Source: a bacterium M00.F.Ca.ET.205.01.1.1
Lineage (GTDB): Bacteria > Pseudomonadota > Alphaproteobacteria > Rhizobiales > Rhizobiaceae
DNA length: 64,000 bases
Reading direction: 5' to 3'
Assembly (NCBI GenBank): GCA_004791255.1
Contig: SRUQ01000002.1
Coordinates: forward strand, 310,001 to 374,000
A program made the position numbers and the translations under genes. The notes under the pieces are model-generated. The model was not told the origin of the DNA. It worked only from the letters and a program-made list of their open reading frames with translations, and ran no database searches. This document shows positions 1-8,407 of this stretch, one piece after another (the stretch's first letter is position 1; each line of letters starts with the position of its first letter).

Positions 1-991
1 CCGGCTTCACGCCGGCTCGACCCATGGCGAACACGCAGAGCTGCTGGCTGGCCAACTTGACATAGAATTGCGTCGACAGGCCAAGCGGCTCCACCACGCC
101 CACCTCGCCTCGCAACGCACCGTCCTCGGCAAGCCTGATATGCTCGGGCCGCAAGCCCAGGGTTATCTGGTCGTCGTCCTTCAGCGGCAGGCCATCCGGC
201 AGCCGCAGCTTCTGACCATCGGAAAGCACGGCATCCACCTTGCCGCCCTTCTCGACCGTTGCCGGCAGGAAGTTCATGCCCGGTGAGCCGATGAAACCGG
301 CGACGAAGATGTTGGCCGGCCGGTCGTAGAGATCGAGCGGCGCGCCGACCTGCTGCACATAGCCGTCATGCATCACGACGATGCGGTCGGCCATGGTCAT
401 GGCCTCGATCTGGTCGTGGGTGACGTAGACCGAAGTGGTCTTCAACTGCTGGTGCAGTGCCTTGATCTCGGCGCGCATATGCACCCGCAGCTTGGCGTCG
501 AGGTTCGAAAGCGGCTCGTCGAACAGGAATACCTTGGGATCGCGCACGATAGCGCGGCCCATGGCGACGCGCTGGCGCTGGCCGCCGGACAATTGCCTGG
601 GCAGGCGCTGCAGGAAAGTGTCGAGGCCGAGCCGCTTGGCCGCACCGTCGACGCGCGCGTCGATCGCCGGCTTGCCGGCTTTTTTCAGCATCAGGCTGAA
701 GCCCATATTCTTCGACACATCCATATGCGGATAGAGTGCATAGGACTGGAACACCATGGCGATGTCCCGGTCCTTGGGAGCGACGTCGTTGACCAGCCGT
801 TCGCCGATATGGATCTCGCCGTCCGAAACCTCTTCCAGCCCCGCGATCATGCGCAGCAATGTCGACTTGCCGCAGCCCGAGGGGCCGACCAGGACGACGA
901 ATTCGCCATCGGCAATCTCAAGGTCGACCGCATGCAGCACGCGCACGGCGCCATAGTCTTTGCGGACTTTTTCAAGCGTGACGGAGGCCAT
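1..991 (-). CDS. Sugar-type ABC importer ATPase (UgpC/MsmK family), 3' end cut by window edge
   Basis: This is the ATP-hydrolysing subunit of a carbohydrate-class ABC importer and acts on the cytoplasmic face of the permease pair encoded just upstream. About 330 residues are visible from ATG at 991. I see Walker [10 protein letters not shown] (residues 36-44), Q-loop FQSY, signature LSGGQ (134-138), Walker B VFLFDEP (154-160) and switch histidine in THD (192). The beginning of the C-terminal TOBE-like regulatory region follows. The family is usually about 350-370 residues, so little is missing. It is the last visible gene of the leftward operon, 3 bp after the second permease. The substrate cannot be told from this subunit, because such ATPases are often shared. 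Confidence 0.95.
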   Translation of the reverse strand, partial: MASVTLEKVRKDYGAVRVLHAVDLEIADGEFVVLVGPSGCGKSTLLRMIAGLEEVSDGEIHIGERLVNDVAPKDRDIAMVFQSYALYPHMDVSKNMGFSLMLKKAGKPAIDARVDGAAKRLGLDTFLQRLPRQLSGGQRQRVAMGRAIVRDPKVFLFDEPLSNLDAKLRVHMRAEIKALHQQLKTTSVYVTHDQIEAMTMADRIVVMHDGYVQQVGAPLDLYDRPANIFVAGFIGSPGMNFLPATVEKGGKVDAVLSDGQKLRLPDGLPLKDDDQITLGLRPEHIRLAEDGALRGEVGVVEPLGLSTQFYVKLASQQLCVFAMGRAGVKP

Positions 992-994
992 CGA

Positions 995-1843
995 TTATCC
1001 CTTCACGGCGCCGGCGGTGAGACCGGTGACGAGATAGCGTTGCAGGAAGGCGAAGAAGATGCAGACCGGGATGAGCGCCAGAATGGACGCGGCCATCATC
1101 TGCCCCCAGTCGACAGCGAACTTGCCGATGAAGGTGAGCAGGCCGACGGCAAAGGTCTTCTGGTCGTCGCTCGAGATGAGCATCAGCGCGAACAGAAGCT
1201 CGCTCCAGGCGGCGGTGAAGACGAAGCCGAGTGTGGCGCCCATGCCGGGCAGCGTCAGCGGCACGATCACCCGGCGCATCGCCTGCGCGCGCGTGCAGCC
1301 GTCGATCATCGCCGCCTCCTCCAGGTCCTTCGGGATGCCGTCGAAGAAGGACTGCATGAGGAAGGTGGCGAAGGCGGTGTTGAAGGCGGTGTAGATGATG
1401 ATCAGCCCGGTCAGGCTGTTGATCAGGCCGATCTCTCCCATCACGCGGTAGATCGGCGGAATGACCATCACCAGCGGAAAGGTCTGGGTCAAAAGCAGCA
1501 TCAGCGCCAGTGCCGCCTTGCCACGGAAGGTGAAGCGCGACATGGCATAGCCGGCGAGCGTCGCGATCACCGTCACCAGGGCCGCCGTCGACACCGAGAC
1601 GATGACGCTGTTGAGGAAATAGCGCGGGAAATCGGTCGCCTCGAGCACCGTGAGGAAGTTCTGCAGCGTCATCTGCGAGGGCCAGAAGGTGATGCCTTCG
1701 GAATAGAGCAACCGTTCCGGCGTCACCGAGATCTTCAACGTCCAGAAGATCGGGAACAGCGCGAAGACCACATAGGCCGCGATCGCGGCGTAGAGGCCAA
1801 GACCGCCGAAGAAGCGCGCCGAGGTTGAGCGTCCCGCGATCAT
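995..1843 (-). CDS. ABC transporter inner-membrane permease, MalG/UgpE type
   Basis: A 282-residue inner-membrane permease of the carbohydrate uptake (CUT1) class. It has about six hydrophobic segments. The EAA coupling loop reads DLEEAAMIDGCTRAQAMRR, the contact with the ATPase, and sits near residue 190. The short cytoplasmic N-terminus before the first membrane segment is typical of MalG-type subunits. Its ATG shares one base with the stop of the other permease gene (TGATG), so the two are translationally coupled and presumably made one to one. Confidence in the family is high; the substrate is unknown. Confidence 0.94.
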   Translation of the reverse strand: MIAGRSTSARFFGGLGLYAAIAAYVVFALFPIFWTLKISVTPERLLYSEGITFWPSQMTLQNFLTVLEATDFPRYFLNSVIVSVSTAALVTVIATLAGYAMSRFTFRGKAALALMLLLTQTFPLVMVIPPIYRVMGEIGLINSLTGLIIIYTAFNTAFATFLMQSFFDGIPKDLEEAAMIDGCTRAQAMRRVIVPLTLPGMGATLGFVFTAAWSELLFALMLISSDDQKTFAVGLLTFIGKFAVDWGQMMAASILALIPVCIFFAFLQRYLVTGLTAGAVKG

Positions 1844-2766
1844 CAGACGTGCCTCACGAGTGAGCGGCGGATGGCGATCAGGGCGATCGCATAGGCGATG
1901 AGCAGGACCAGCAACAGCACGGCCACCGCCGAGGCATAGCCCTTGTCCAGCGACTTGAAGGCGCTGACATAGATGTAGACCGGCACCGTATTGGTGGAGC
2001 CGGCCGGTCCCCCCTCGGTCATGACGAAGATCAGGTCGGCGAAGGTGGCGATCCAGATGGTGCGCAGCATGACGGTGATGGCGATGGTTGGAGCCAGGAA
2101 CGGCAGCGTCACCTTGGTGAAGCGCTGCCAGGGCGAAGCGCCGTCGATGGCTGCAGCCTCATGCAGTTCCGACGGGATCGATTTCAGCGCCGCCAGCAAT
2201 GTGATGGCAAAGAAGGGGATGCCGAACCAGACATTGGCGATGATCGGCCCCCACATCGCGGTCGAAGGATCGGAGAGCACATTGGTCGGCTCCGCCTTCA
2301 GGCCAAGGGCGAAAAGCCAGTGCGGCAGTGGTCCGACAATCGGGTTGAACAGCCACGCCCAGGTGAGACCGGACAGGAAGGACGGCACCGCCCAAGGCAG
2401 GAACACCAGGGCCTGCACCACCTTGCGGCCCCGAAACGGCTTGTCGAGCAGCAGCGCCAGGCCGAGACCGAGGAAGAACTGGAAGAACAGGCTTGCGACG
2501 GTCCACCAGGCCGTGTTGACCAGCGCCTGGCCCAGCACCTGATCCGACAGCATGGCCTGATACTGGCCGAGCCCGACATATTCAGACTTGAAGGCCGAGA
2601 ATTTTCGGAAGGAGTAGCTGATGCCGATGACCAGCGGCACGAGCAGCACCACGACCAGAAGCACGATCGCCGGGCTGAGATAAAGCCAGGGCTCGACCGT
2701 CGCATAGGAAAGCCGCTTCTTGCGCGGCCTGCCGGCGGATCGGATTTCGGACACGGCATAGGTCAT
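1843..2766 (-). CDS. ABC transporter inner-membrane permease, MalF/UgpA type
   Basis: A 307-residue permease and partner of the MalG-type subunit. It starts with a basic cytoplasmic tail, has about six membrane segments and an EAA loop (LHEAAAIDGASPWQRFTKV). I chose the ATG at 2766. A longer reading frame reaches 2901 but would run through a palindromic intergenic repeat, and the extra residues look nothing like a permease N-terminus. The gene follows the binding-protein gene after a 181-bp gap holding the repeat at 2811-2938. Confidence 0.93.
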   Translation of the reverse strand: MTYAVSEIRSAGRPRKKRLSYATVEPWLYLSPAIVLLVVVLLVPLVIGISYSFRKFSAFKSEYVGLGQYQAMLSDQVLGQALVNTAWWTVASLFFQFFLGLGLALLLDKPFRGRKVVQALVFLPWAVPSFLSGLTWAWLFNPIVGPLPHWLFALGLKAEPTNVLSDPSTAMWGPIIANVWFGIPFFAITLLAALKSIPSELHEAAAIDGASPWQRFTKVTLPFLAPTIAITVMLRTIWIATFADLIFVMTEGGPAGSTNTVPVYIYVSAFKSLDKGYASAVAVLLLVLLIAYAIALIAIRRSLVRHV

Positions 2767-2810
2767 ACGGTACTCACGGTGGAAGGTGGATGCCGGCGTG
2801 GCAACAGCAT

Positions 2811-2938
2811 CCTTCTCCCCGTTCACGGGGAGAAGATGCCGGCAGGCAGATGAGGGGCAGCGCTGAGTTGGCAGAACCTGGCGCCGACCCTCATCCGTCA
2901 CTTCGTGACACCTTCTCCCCGTAAACGGGGAGAAGGTG
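2811..2938. repeat. RIME-like palindromic intergenic element
   Basis: Two near-identical hairpins, CTTCTCCCCG paired with CGGGGAGAAG, lie at 2812-2834 and 2912-2935. Between them are GATGAGGG and CCCTCATC, which pair with each other, so the whole element can fold as a large nested palindrome. This two-palindrome layout is that of rhizobial intergenic mosaic (RIME-type) elements. It sits between the binding-protein gene and the permeases, where a stem-loop could protect the upstream mRNA and favour excess binding protein, as REP sequences do at malE-malF in Escherichia coli. That role is inferred. Confidence 0.75.
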
Positions 2939-2947
2939 GACCTGCGC

Positions 2948-4225
2948 TTACTTCTTGTTCTTCGCCAGCCAGTCCTGCTGTTCCTTGGTCAGGAACGCAG
3001 CCCATGCGTCGGCCGCCTCCTTGGCCGTCTTCTGGCCAAGCAGCACTTCCTGGAAATTCTTGATCGCCACCTGATCGACGAAATTACCGAGGTTTTCCAG
3101 ATGTGTCGGCGGCGTCACCATTTCATATTTCGAGCTGTCGCTGAGTTCGGTGAACCAGCCCTTGAACTGCTCGGTCTTGAAATGGGCATCCTGGTCGGCG
3201 CCATTGTGGATCGGCACCACGCCGACTTCCTTGGCCCATTCGAGATTGTCCTTGGGCGACAAAAGCGTCGCCATCAGCTTCCAGGCGTCGTCCTTGTTCT
3301 TGGAGTTGGCAAACATCGCCCAGCCGGCATAGCCGAGCGTCGGGTATGACTTACCGCTTGGGCCGACCGGCAGAGGCGCCACGGCGAAATCGTCGGCGCT
3401 CATCTTGTCGGCGATGCCGAGCAGCGCGTCCGGATCCTGGTTGAGCATGGCGCAGGTGCCGGAATAGAAGCCGGTCACAGTTTCATTAAAGCCCCAGCTC
3501 ACCGCATCCTTCGGCGCCAGGCCGTCCTTGTACATGTCGGCCAGCATCTGCAGGCCCTTGACCGAGCCTTCGTCATTGATGGTCGAGGTGCCATCCTCGT
3601 TGAAGTAGCCGCCCTTGCCGGCGGCGATGTTCATGAACATGTGCATGCCGTTGAAGGCGCCAGGTCCGCCGCGCAGGCAGTAGCCGTATTTGCCGGGAAT
3701 GGCGGAGATCTTCTTGGAATCGGCGACGAACTCGTCGAGCGTCGCCGGAGGGCCGTCGAGCCCGGCTTGCTTGAACAGCTTCTTGTTCCAGAACAGCGCG
3801 TTCACATAGTAGCCGTAGGGGATCATGAACTGGGTGTTGTTGACGGTCGAGCCGAACTGCTTGGCGCGGTCGCCGAGCGTCTTGGCGTCGTCCCATTTGG
3901 CCATATAGGGGCCGAGATCCTCGAGCTGGGCATTGTTGGCGTAAAGGCCCATCCAGCGTTCCGGCATCTCGACCACGTCGGGTGTGTCGCCGGCCTGCAC
4001 CATGGTCAGGAATTTTTCGAAAGCCTGCCCCCAGGGCAGCGAGACCAGTTCGACCTTGACGCCTGGATTGGCCGCCTCGAACTCGGCGATCTGCTTCTTC
4101 AGGAACTCGGTGCGCGGCGGGCTGGTAATCACCTCGACCATCTTGAGGGTCGTATCGGCCATGGCGTAGCCGGCTGTTATTGCCAGCCCAGCGACGGTGG
4201 CAAGCATGACGGTCAGTTTTTTCAT
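2948..4225 (-). CDS. Periplasmic sugar-type substrate-binding protein
   Basis: A 425-residue extracellular solute-binding protein (family 1, MalE/UgpB-like) that delivers ligand to the permease pair downstream. The N-terminus MKKLTVMLATVAGLAITAGY ends in an AMA-D signal-peptidase I site at about residue 23. The mature protein begins with the usual TLKMVEV strand and has the family pattern of aromatic residues around YYVNALFWNKKLF. The start at 4225 is chosen because a GGGAG motif lies 8-12 bases upstream and it gives a proper Sec signal; a longer frame to 4297 would bury the signal. The adjoining Cys/Met-type PLP enzyme hints at an amino- or sulfur-containing ligand, which is inference. Confidence 0.94.
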   Translation of the reverse strand: MKKLTVMLATVAGLAITAGYAMADTTLKMVEVITSPPRTEFLKKQIAEFEAANPGVKVELVSLPWGQAFEKFLTMVQAGDTPDVVEMPERWMGLYANNAQLEDLGPYMAKWDDAKTLGDRAKQFGSTVNNTQFMIPYGYYVNALFWNKKLFKQAGLDGPPATLDEFVADSKKISAIPGKYGYCLRGGPGAFNGMHMFMNIAAGKGGYFNEDGTSTINDEGSVKGLQMLADMYKDGLAPKDAVSWGFNETVTGFYSGTCAMLNQDPDALLGIADKMSADDFAVAPLPVGPSGKSYPTLGYAGWAMFANSKNKDDAWKLMATLLSPKDNLEWAKEVGVVPIHNGADQDAHFKTEQFKGWFTELSDSSKYEMVTPPTHLENLGNFVDQVAIKNFQEVLLGQKTAKEAADAWAAFLTKEQQDWLAKNKK

Positions 4226-4254
4226 CTTCAAGACTCCCATTTTGAAGCGGCTTG

Positions 4255-5442
4255 TTATTTTCTGGCTTTTTCGAAGGCCTGGGCCACATCGGCCCACAGG
4301 TCCTCGACATTTTCCAATCCGACATTGAAGCGGATGGTTCGGGGGCTGACGCCGAAGCGCGCCATCGAATTCAGTCCCGGCGTCTGTTCCAGCGACGCCT
4401 TGGCCGGCACGACCAGGCTTTCATGTCCGCCCCAGCTGACGCCGATGCGGAAATATTTCAGCGCGTCGACAAAGACCGGGATGTCGATGTCGTCGGTCAC
4501 CTCGAAGGAGAACAATCCTGCGTAACCAGCAAGTGTCGCCTTGCCAGGATGGTTCGAATAGGCGGGATGGTTGACGCGCTCGACATTGGCGTGCGCCTTC
4601 AGACGCTCGGCGATGGTCAGGCCGCTCTTCATATGGTGCGGCAGCCGCAGCGGCAGCGTGCGCAAGCCACGTAGCAACAGCCACGCCTCGAAAGGTGACA
4701 GCTTGCCGCCGAGATAGGAATAAGTCTGCTCATTGATGTGTTTGATATGGGCTGCGGAACCGGCGACCACGCCGGCGACTGTGTCGCTGTGGCCGCCGAG
4801 ATATTTCGAGGCCGAGTGCAGCACCAGATCGACGCCATGCGCGATCGGCTTCTGGAACACCGGCGTCGCCCAGGAATTGTCGATCGTGGTGATGATGCCC
4901 TGTTCTTTCGCCAGCCGGGTCAAATGCGGCAAGTCCTGCAGCTCGAACATCATCGAGGTCGGGCTTTCGAGATAGAGCAGTTTGGCGCCGGGAAGAGCGG
5001 CCGCCACCGCATCCGGGTCGGAGCCGTCGACATAGTCGACCTTGATGTTCAGCCGCGGCAAAAGCCGCTCAAACAGCCGGTAGGCATCGCCATAGCAATG
5101 GCGCACCGCAAGGATGCGCTCGCCGGCGCCGACGAAGGCAAGCACTGTGGCGCTGATTGCCGCCATGCCGCTGGAAAAGGCGCGCGCGGCTTCCGCACCC
5201 TCGAGTGCCGCCACCCTCGCCTCGAACTCCATCACCGTCGGATTGTCGCCGCGCGAATAGATCGGCTGTTTTCTTTTGCCGGCAAACGTATCGGCCATTT
5301 CGGCATAGCTGCCGAAGGTGAACAGCGAGGTCTGGTAGATCGGCGGCACCACGGCGCCACCCGGAAACGGCTCGTCATGCGCCAGCAGTGTCGCCGCCTC
5401 GGCGAGATAGTCTTCATCGAAACCGGTTGGGTGCTCGTTCAT
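4255..5442 (-). CDS. PLP-dependent Cys/Met-metabolism enzyme (cystathionine beta-lyase-like)
   Basis: A 395-residue fold-type I aminotransferase-like enzyme of the Cys/Met metabolism family (cystathionine beta- or gamma-lyase, MetC-like). I see the phosphate-binding YSRGDNPT motif (62-69), SSGMAA (90-95), the PLP-ring aspartate in IDNSWATP (D188) and the Schiff-base lysine in HSASKYLGGHSD (K213). It lies inside the ABC-importer operon, starting 4 bp inside the regulator gene and ending 29 bp before the binding-protein start. Family members cannot be assigned to lyase or synthase by motif alone. Co-transcription with an importer suggests it acts on the imported compound rather than in core methionine synthesis. 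Confidence 0.9.
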   Translation of the reverse strand: MNEHPTGFDEDYLAEAATLLAHDEPFPGGAVVPPIYQTSLFTFGSYAEMADTFAGKRKQPIYSRGDNPTVMEFEARVAALEGAEAARAFSSGMAAISATVLAFVGAGERILAVRHCYGDAYRLFERLLPRLNIKVDYVDGSDPDAVAAALPGAKLLYLESPTSMMFELQDLPHLTRLAKEQGIITTIDNSWATPVFQKPIAHGVDLVLHSASKYLGGHSDTVAGVVAGSAAHIKHINEQTYSYLGGKLSPFEAWLLLRGLRTLPLRLPHHMKSGLTIAERLKAHANVERVNHPAYSNHPGKATLAGYAGLFSFEVTDDIDIPVFVDALKYFRIGVSWGGHESLVVPAKASLEQTPGLNSMARFGVSPRTIRFNVGLENVEDLWADVAQAFEKARK

Positions 5443-6173
5443 GTCTGGCTCGAAAGCTTGAGGTTGGCCGCACCGCGCTTCAAATCGTCCTCGACCGTGG
5501 CGATGAGCTTCAGCGCCTCGCCCCTGGCGCCTTCAGGGTCGCGTGCGGCGATGCGTTCAAAGATGGTGCGGTGATAGGGGAAGCTGGCGTGGCCGAAATC
5601 GCGAACGCCGAGCGGATGCTCCCAGAAGCGATGGAACAATTCGTGCATGGCGGCGATGATCTGCTCGAACAGCGGATTGCCCGAGACGCGGTAGATGGCC
5701 TGGTGGAACTCCCAGTCCTCCTCCGAGGACATGCCGTCGCGGGTGCGGAATGCCTGCTCCATAATGTCGAGCTTGCGCTCGATTTCGGCAATGTCGGCCC
5801 GGCTTGCGCGCTCGGCGCACAGAGCGGCGGCTTCGGCTTCCAGCGCGCGGCGGATTTCCAGCGTCTGCATCAGGCTGGTGAAGTCGCTGCCGCCGGCAAG
5901 CGTCAGCGGCAAGTGCAGCATATCTGGTGAGACGGCAGCCTTGAGATAGGTGCCTGAGCCTTGCCGGCGCTCGACCAGGCCGAGCCCTTCCCAGCGCGTC
6001 AAGGCCTCGCGCACGGTGTTGCGGCTGACCTTCAGACGTTCAGCGAGGATGCGCTCGGTCGGCAGCCGCTCACCGGGTTGCAAGGCCTCGGCGCGCACAA
6101 AGCTCACCAATGCCTTCAGTACCGCGTCGTCGCGCGCGGTCGTCTGGATTGGTGGCAGGCTGTTCTGGTCCAC
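5439..6173 (-). CDS. GntR-family (FadR subfamily) transcriptional regulator
   Basis: A DNA-binding regulator with an N-terminal winged helix (LPTERILAERLKVSRNTVRE) and a C-terminal FCD ligand-binding domain, including the FHQAIY helix typical of metal- or acid-binding FCD proteins. I prefer the GTG at 6173 (244 residues): GGAGAG lies directly upstream, and the frame-extended ATG at 6233 would place the tandem TTGGACCA operator-like site inside the coding region. Its stop overlaps the start of the PLP enzyme by 4 bp, so it heads the operon and very probably represses it, with the transported compound or a metabolite as inducer. Confidence 0.9.
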   Translation of the reverse strand: MDQNSLPPIQTTARDDAVLKALVSFVRAEALQPGERLPTERILAERLKVSRNTVREALTRWEGLGLVERRQGSGTYLKAAVSPDMLHLPLTLAGGSDFTSLMQTLEIRRALEAEAAALCAERASRADIAEIERKLDIMEQAFRTRDGMSSEEDWEFHQAIYRVSGNPLFEQIIAAMHELFHRFWEHPLGVRDFGHASFPYHRTIFERIAARDPEGARGEALKLIATVEDDLKRGAANLKLSSQT

Positions 6174-6180
6174 GCTCTCT

Positions 6181-6205
6181 CCAAGTGGTCCAATGGTCCA
6201 ACCAA
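6181..6205 (-). promoter_or_regulatory. Likely GntR operator: tandem TTGGACCA
   Basis: On the minus strand two TTGGACCA copies lie back to back (6187-6202), flanked by TTGG on one side and CTTGG on the other. Each TGGACCA is itself a near-palindrome, the type of site bound by FadR-subfamily dimers. It is immediately upstream of the regulator start and its Shine-Dalgarno sequence, the position expected for autoregulation. Confidence 0.55.
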
Positions 6206-6290
6206 TTTCTGCACGGACGGAGAGACGTGTCAACAGCCGAAACGAGGTCGGGCCGAATGGCGCGGTATGGCGCCATTCGGTCCGGTCAGC

Positions 6291-6998
6291 TTAACCGTGG
6301 ATTCGCACCGGCCTGGCGGCCGCGCGAGCGTCCCGCCAGCGCGCGAACATCTCCTCGCGAACCCGCCTCGAACCCGCGAGTCGCCCTTTTGCTTCCGCCA
6401 GCACGGAGGGCGAAGCCTGCGCGGGCGTGCCCGACTGGAACGGAGGTGCCGGGGCATATTCGAGCGAGAGCTGCACGGTTTCGGCCTCTGCCTGCCCGAG
6501 CAGCCTGGCGACCAAAGCGAGACCAAAATCGATCCCCGAAGTGACGCCGCCGGCGGTTATCAGCTTTCCATCCTCGACAATTCGCTCATCGACCGGAATG
6601 GCGCCGAACTCGGTGAGGAAGTCGTGCGCGTACCAATGCGTCGTCGCCCGCTTGCCTTGGAGCAGTCCGGCGGCGCCGAGCACCAGGGCGCCGCTGCACA
6701 CCGAGGTGACGTAGCGTGCCTGCGCTGCCCGTGCCCGCACGAAATCGAGGACGGCCTCGTCCTCCAGCAGCGCGTTGACGCCCCCGCCGCCTGGTATGCA
6801 CAGCACATCGAGCGGAGGACAATCGTCGAAAGTCGCCGTCGGATTGAGCGACAGCCGCGTCGACGACATCACCGGATTGCGATCCTTCCAGATCAATTCC
6901 ACCTCGGCGCCCTGCGCCGAGGCCAGGACCTCGTAAGGGCCGGTGAGATCGAGCTGCTGGACATTGGGGAAGACGAGGATGCCGAAACGAAGGGTCAT
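6291..6998 (-). CDS. inhA: DJ-1/PfpI-family protein, isocyanide hydratase-like
   Basis: A 235-residue glutamine-amidotransferase-like fold protein. The nucleophile cysteine sits in SVCSGALVLG at C101 and an aspartate in QQLDLTGP at D17; both match the positions of the catalytic C101 and D17 known for Pseudomonas isocyanide (isonitrile) hydratase, which converts isocyanides to N-formamides. I start at the ATG at 6998, with GGAGA 8-12 bases upstream; the longer frame adds an unrelated tail. It is divergent from a GlxA-type regulator that shares the same fold. The reaction is an inference from residue conservation; other DJ-1 subfamilies remain possible. Confidence 0.75.
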   Translation of the reverse strand: MTLRFGILVFPNVQQLDLTGPYEVLASAQGAEVELIWKDRNPVMSSTRLSLNPTATFDDCPPLDVLCIPGGGGVNALLEDEAVLDFVRARAAQARYVTSVCSGALVLGAAGLLQGKRATTHWYAHDFLTEFGAIPVDERIVEDGKLITAGGVTSGIDFGLALVARLLGQAEAETVQLSLEYAPAPPFQSGTPAQASPSVLAEAKGRLAGSRRVREEMFARWRDARAAARPVRIHG

Positions 6999-7089
6999 GG
7001 AATAATCTCCGCAGGTTGACTCCAGCCAATCTACGGCATCATGATTTGGCCCGAATGCCAATCACCCCTCGTTTCAAGCCAGATCAAAA

Positions 7090-8037
7090 ATGCGCCATAT
7101 CGAAATCCTTGCCTATCCCGACATTCAGCTCCTCGATGTCAGCGGGCCGCTCCAGGTTTTCGCCAGCGCAAACGACTTCCTGGCGCAGGCGGGCAAACCT
7201 GTTGCCTATGAGGCGATAGTCGTGGCCGCCTCCCCGCGGATCAGAACGTCCGCCGGCCTCGTGCTCGAGACCGCGCCGCTGCCGCCGCACGGATCGGAGA
7301 TCGACACGCTGATCGTGCCGGGCGGATGGGGCGTCAACGCTACCTGCGAGGATCCCAAACTCGTCCAATGGGTGATCGGCCGCTCGCGCGACGCCACGCG
7401 TACGGCATCGGTTTGCAGCGGTGCCTTCTTGCTGGCGACCGCAGGACTGCTCAACGGTCGGCGCGCGGTTACCCATTGGGGACGCTGCGCGGAGTTCGCG
7501 CAGCGCTTTCCGGCGGTCCGCCTCGAACCCGATCCGATCTTCATCCGCGACGGCAATGTCTGGACATCCGCGGGCGTGACCGCAGGCATAGATCTCGCGC
7601 TTTCCTTCCTCGAGGCCGACCTTGGCCGGCGCGTGGCTCTCGCCGTGGCGCGCCAACTGGTTGTCTTCCTGAAACGCCCCGGCGGGCAGGCGCAGTTCAG
7701 CCAGACGCTGAAGCTGCAGGAAGGCGACGAGCGCTTCGACCGGCTGCATGGCTGGATCCAGGACAATCTGGATGGCGACCTTTCGCTGCCGAACCTGGCC
7801 GAACGCGCCAATATGAGCCCACGCAGCTTCTCCAGGCACTACCGAGAGGCAACCGGCCGCACCCCTGCCCGCGCGATCGAGGAGATCCGGATCGAGGCGG
7901 CGCGCGGGATGCTGGAACGGGGCCAGGCAGTCAACCAGACGGCGCGCCGCTGCGGCTTCGGCTCGGAAGAAACGATGCGGCGCGGCTTTCTACGCGTCCT
8001 CGGCACAAACCCGCGCGATTATCGCGAACGCTTCTGA
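7090..8037 (+). CDS. GlxA-like AraC-family regulator with DJ-1/PfpI sensor domain
   Basis: A 315-residue regulator. Residues 1-195 form a DJ-1/PfpI domain with the same SVCSGAFLLATAGLL cysteine loop as the neighbouring enzyme. Residues 210-315 form an AraC-type double helix-turn-helix (LPNLAERANMSPRSFSRHYR and the second HTH ending in NPRDYRERF). The gene is divergent from the isocyanide hydratase-like gene with a 91-bp shared promoter region, so it probably controls that gene. No strong Shine-Dalgarno sequence precedes the ATG, but the DJ-1 domain begins at once, so the start is sound. Confidence 0.88.
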   Translation: MRHIEILAYPDIQLLDVSGPLQVFASANDFLAQAGKPVAYEAIVVAASPRIRTSAGLVLETAPLPPHGSEIDTLIVPGGWGVNATCEDPKLVQWVIGRSRDATRTASVCSGAFLLATAGLLNGRRAVTHWGRCAEFAQRFPAVRLEPDPIFIRDGNVWTSAGVTAGIDLALSFLEADLGRRVALAVARQLVVFLKRPGGQAQFSQTLKLQEGDERFDRLHGWIQDNLDGDLSLPNLAERANMSPRSFSRHYREATGRTPARAIEEIRIEAARGMLERGQAVNQTARRCGFGSEETMRRGFLRVLGTNPRDYRERF

Positions 8038-8407
8038 CGCAAGAACTGCGACCGCACGGTTCCAGAACGCGAAAACCCCGGCCCATCCGAGGTTAGGCGC
8101 GAAGTCTTGACGTGATGTTGGATTAAAGGGGGCCGGTCGGCGTTTGGCAGCGGTACGAGGAGGCCACTATGTGCCAGCGCCGGCCGGCCGACCCCACGGA
8201 CCCAGGAGATGCGGCGGACCTGAGCATCATGGGGTATTCTTGTGTTCGACCCGGCTGTCTACCCTCGTGCCGGTGTCGTTTGGTACTTGCACATTTGCGC
8301 AAGAGCTTATGAAAATCAACAGTTTCTTAACCAAGCCTGCCGAATCGCTTGGATTAAGGTAAACGGGTAACCCTGTTGGGCCTGCTGAAAAATCGGGGCT
8401 GGAAGCG
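8038..8407. other. 370-bp intergenic region with candidate small ORF
   Basis: Between the GlxA-type regulator and the 3' end of pleD. It holds a GC-rich stretch (8131-8195) in which GGTCGGC can pair with GCCGACC and TTGGCA with TGCCA around a loop containing GAGGAGG. No clear terminator or promoter is visible. A 47-codon ORF with that GAGGAGG as Shine-Dalgarno is listed separately. Confidence 0.4.
8169..8312 (+). CDS. Candidate 47-residue cysteine-rich small ORF
   Basis: ATG at 8169 follows a strong GAGGAGG (8157-8163) with 5-bp spacing. The product would be 47 residues with cysteines at 2, 25, 30, 34 and 36 and a basic C-terminus. I recognise no family. The Shine-Dalgarno sits in the loop of a possible hairpin, which could regulate translation. 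Chance occurrence in GC-rich DNA is likely enough that confidence is low. Confidence 0.2.
   Translation: MCQRRPADPTDPGDAADLSIMGYSCVRPGCLPSCRCRLVLAHLRKSL

Noticed and set aside
368..1828. 486-codon frame across the ABC ATPase and permease genes
   Set aside because: It spans two real genes on the opposite strand and shows no domain.
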